This document shows positions 62,537 through 64,000 of a stretch of 64,000 nucleotides of DNA, piece by piece. The DNA is from a candidate division KSB1 bacterium. GTDB lineage: Bacteria > Zhuqueibacterota > Zhuqueibacteria > JANLFK01 > Oleimicrobiaceae. The DNA lies in assembly GCA_024655945.1 (NCBI GenBank), contig JANLFK010000003.1, forward strand, positions 276,916 to 340,915, read 5' to 3'. The notes beneath the pieces were generated by a model. That model was given only the letters and a program-made list of their open reading frames with translations, had not been told where the DNA came from and made no database searches. The position numbers were made by a program, and so were the translations under genes. Within the stretch, counting starts at the first letter, position 1; each line of letters starts with the position of its first letter.

Positions 62537-63517
62537 ATGACGCCTTGGATAGGCTTAGCCGGCTGTTCGCTGCTCATTGCGTTGAGTGCCACACCGTTGT
62601 GTCGGCGGCTGGCGATCCGCCTTGGCATCCTGGCCCGCCACAACCACAGGACCATTCACTCCGGCAGAATCTCCAAGCTGGGAGGCGCGGCCCTTTTTGT
62701 AGCCGTGGTGGTCCCGGCGCTCGTTTTGGCCTTGGCGCCAGGGCTGTGGACAAGAGAGCTCACCGGTGTGCTGCTGGCGAGCACAGTGCTCTTCCTGGTG
62801 GGCGCCGTTGATGATGTGCGCGGTCTGGGCTGCAACTTGAAGCTCCTTTTGCAGTCCTCAGGCGCTTTGCTGCTGGTGGCATTCGGCTTCAAGATCGAAA
62901 CCTTGGTGCTGCCAGGCATAGGCAGCCTTTCCCTCGGCTGGGCCAGTCTCCCGTTCACCCTGCTGTGGATTGTGGGCATTACCAACGCCATCAACCTCAT
63001 CGATGGCCTGGACGGCCTAGCTGTGGGCGTGGCCTTGTCCGCCATCGCCTTAGCGGGCGGCCTGGCCTTCGCCCATGGCGAATGGACGGTGGTGACTGTG
63101 GCCGCGCTGCTAATTGCGTCGCTGCTGGGCTTTTTGCCCTACAACCTCCACCCGGCCTCCATTTTCATGGGGGATTCGGGGAGCCTGTTCTTGGGACTAC
63201 TGGTTGCTTGGATCACCGCGGCAGGCGCACGCATCGGGCCCGGAAAGGTGATGATCCTCCTTCCTCTCCTCTCCCTGGCCCTGCCGGTGACGGATACATT
63301 GTGGGCCATCATCAGGCGGGTGCGGCGTGGCATTCACCCTTTTGTTGCTGACCGCGAGCACATTCACCACCGCTTGCTCAATGCAGGCCTGTCGCACGGC
63401 ACTGCCTCCCTTCTCCTGTCGGCGGGCAGCTTAGCGCTGGCGGTGGCGGCGTTGCTGCTGGCAGGCAGGTGGGAATCGTCGCTTCCTCCCCTCCTTTCCT
63501 CCTGCCTTGCTCCCTGA
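62537..63517 (+). CDS. Polyprenyl-phosphate sugar-1-phosphate transferase (WecA/MraY-like)
   Basis: This 326-residue polytopic enzyme starts repeat-unit assembly by moving a sugar-1-phosphate onto undecaprenyl phosphate. It has the Asp pair GAVDDVRGL, NAINLIDGLDGLA, FMGDSGSLFLG and a terminal HIHHRLL, the WecA-type His motif. WecA uses GlcNAc-1-P, which fits the wecB upstream. It is 129 bases after the GT4 gene and ends the locus. Confidence 0.92.
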   Translation: MTPWIGLAGCSLLIALSATPLCRRLAIRLGILARHNHRTIHSGRISKLGGAALFVAVVVPALVLALAPGLWTRELTGVLLASTVLFLVGAVDDVRGLGCNLKLLLQSSGALLLVAFGFKIETLVLPGIGSLSLGWASLPFTLLWIVGITNAINLIDGLDGLAVGVALSAIALAGGLAFAHGEWTVVTVAALLIASLLGFLPYNLHPASIFMGDSGSLFLGLLVAWITAAGARIGPGKVMILLPLLSLALPVTDTLWAIIRRVRRGIHPFVADREHIHHRLLNAGLSHGTASLLLSAGSLALAVAALLLAGRWESSLPPLLSSCLAP

Positions 63518-63741
63518 AGAAGTGCTTCCCCGTTGCGTCCCACCAGCCTCTGACCGGGGTGGTCGGGGCGTTCGCACTATGCGACGCCCCGCGTGTGCTT
63601 CCTGGCCCATGCCTTTTCCTGCTACCGCGGCGAGACGAAGTAACTGCCTGGTGGATGTGCGTGGAGCTGTTCTGGGAAGGACAATCAAAGAACTGGCCCC
63701 CAGCACAGAGAGACAAACAGGGCTGTCACGATTTTGCACAT

Positions 63742-64000
63742 TTAGCGTGCCTGTACGCGCGCCTTGGTTGACCTCTCCAGCAATTGCAAACTTTTGACAT
63801 AGCCAGGCAAGACCTTCCCAGTGGTGTCGTGGTCGGGCTGGTGGAGGAGTTGGGCGGGGGTGAGGGCAGGTCTTGCCTCATGGGGCAGTCCGTAGTGGGG
63901 GCGGTGGAGGTGAGAGAACAGCAGGTAGCTGGCGGTCTTGTCCACCAGCTCGCGCTCGCAGGTGATGGGCTCGGTCTTGTAGAGTTCCTGCTCGATGCGG
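63742..64000 (-). mobile_element. Integrase-type transposase, C-terminal fragment (runs off the right edge)
   Basis: On the minus strand, an open frame enters from the right edge and ends at TAA (63744-63742), giving 85 codons. The sequence YKTEPITCERELVDKTASYL followed by HLHRPHYGLPHEARPALTPAQLL matches the C-terminal end of integrase-core (rve) transposases of IS481/IS3-type elements. Its start and catalytic DDE residues lie outside the window. A terminal inverted repeat could lie near 63700-63740 but cannot be proven with one end only. Confidence 0.65.

Noticed and set aside
63564..63591. Perfect 8-base inverted repeat after the last polysaccharide gene (CGGGGCGT / ACGCCCCG)
   Set aside because: Loop of 12 bases and no T-run, so not accepted as a terminator; too little else to assign it a role.

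Overview
The window is GC-rich, gene-dense DNA from a Gram-negative bacterium. The best fit is an uncultured lineage of the FCB superphylum (KSB1/Zixibacteria/Calditrichota-like). The evidence is a GWxTD-domain protein, two secreted proteins ending in FlgD/type IX-type sorting domains with an FPNPF(NP) motif, MsbA- and Wza/Wzz-type envelope genes, and DUF5683 and YfiM-like envelope proteins. No rRNA, tRNA or CRISPR array was seen. From about 13.4 kb to 63.5 kb every gene is on the plus strand. Many junctions are 4-base ATGA or GTGA overlaps, so translational coupling is common.

Layout. 1-8.7 kb: a very large TPR/CHAT protein cut by the left edge, coupled to a dGTPase-like HD hydrolase and an orphan ECF-type ATPase, then a sensor-less sigma-54 activator and a small secreted FN3 + sorting-domain protein. 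9-12 kb: a minus-strand operon of a small five-cysteine protein, an RmlD-like reductase and glutamine-dependent NAD synthetase. 12-15.4 kb: rlmH, khpA, then groES-groL behind a sigma-70 promoter and a perfect CIRCE operator. 15.4-20.5 kb: folB-folK-deoxynucleoside kinase, a small membrane protein, an MsbA-like exporter and an O-antigen ligase/polymerase-like protein.

20.6-42.3 kb: a long housekeeping run (ridA, DUF5683, NSS transporter, HD protein, YfiM-like, purF). It is followed by a UbiA / ferredoxin / geranylgeranyl-reductase / CDP-alcohol phosphatidyltransferase cassette, ftsY, rimO, the GWxTD protein, LD-carboxypeptidase, purN, D-Ala-D-Ala dipeptidase, purH, mreBCD-mrdA-rodA and lgt. 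Prenyl-lipid, peptidoglycan-recycling and rod-shape functions are interleaved with purine synthesis.

42.3-64 kb: a 690-base non-coding stretch with several strong hairpins leads to a 1,971-residue secreted protein built from one FN3 domain, 16 tandem Ig-like domains of about 100 residues, an unrecognised domain and a sorting domain. After a terminator and a strong promoter comes a complete-looking Wzx/Wzy-type exopolysaccharide locus: SLBB exporter, Wzz, UDP-GlcNAc 2-epimerase, Wzi-like protein, flippase, four glycosyltransferases, polymerase and initiating polyprenyl-phosphate transferase. An integrase-type transposase fragment runs off the right edge.

Strongest leads for something undescribed: the tandem CHAT protein whose first CHAT domain has lost both catalytic residues; the UbiA-ferredoxin-GGR lipid cassette; the small and giant paralogous FN3/sorting-domain proteins; and the five-cysteine 72-residue protein. 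All functional calls come from reading motifs; no database search was run.
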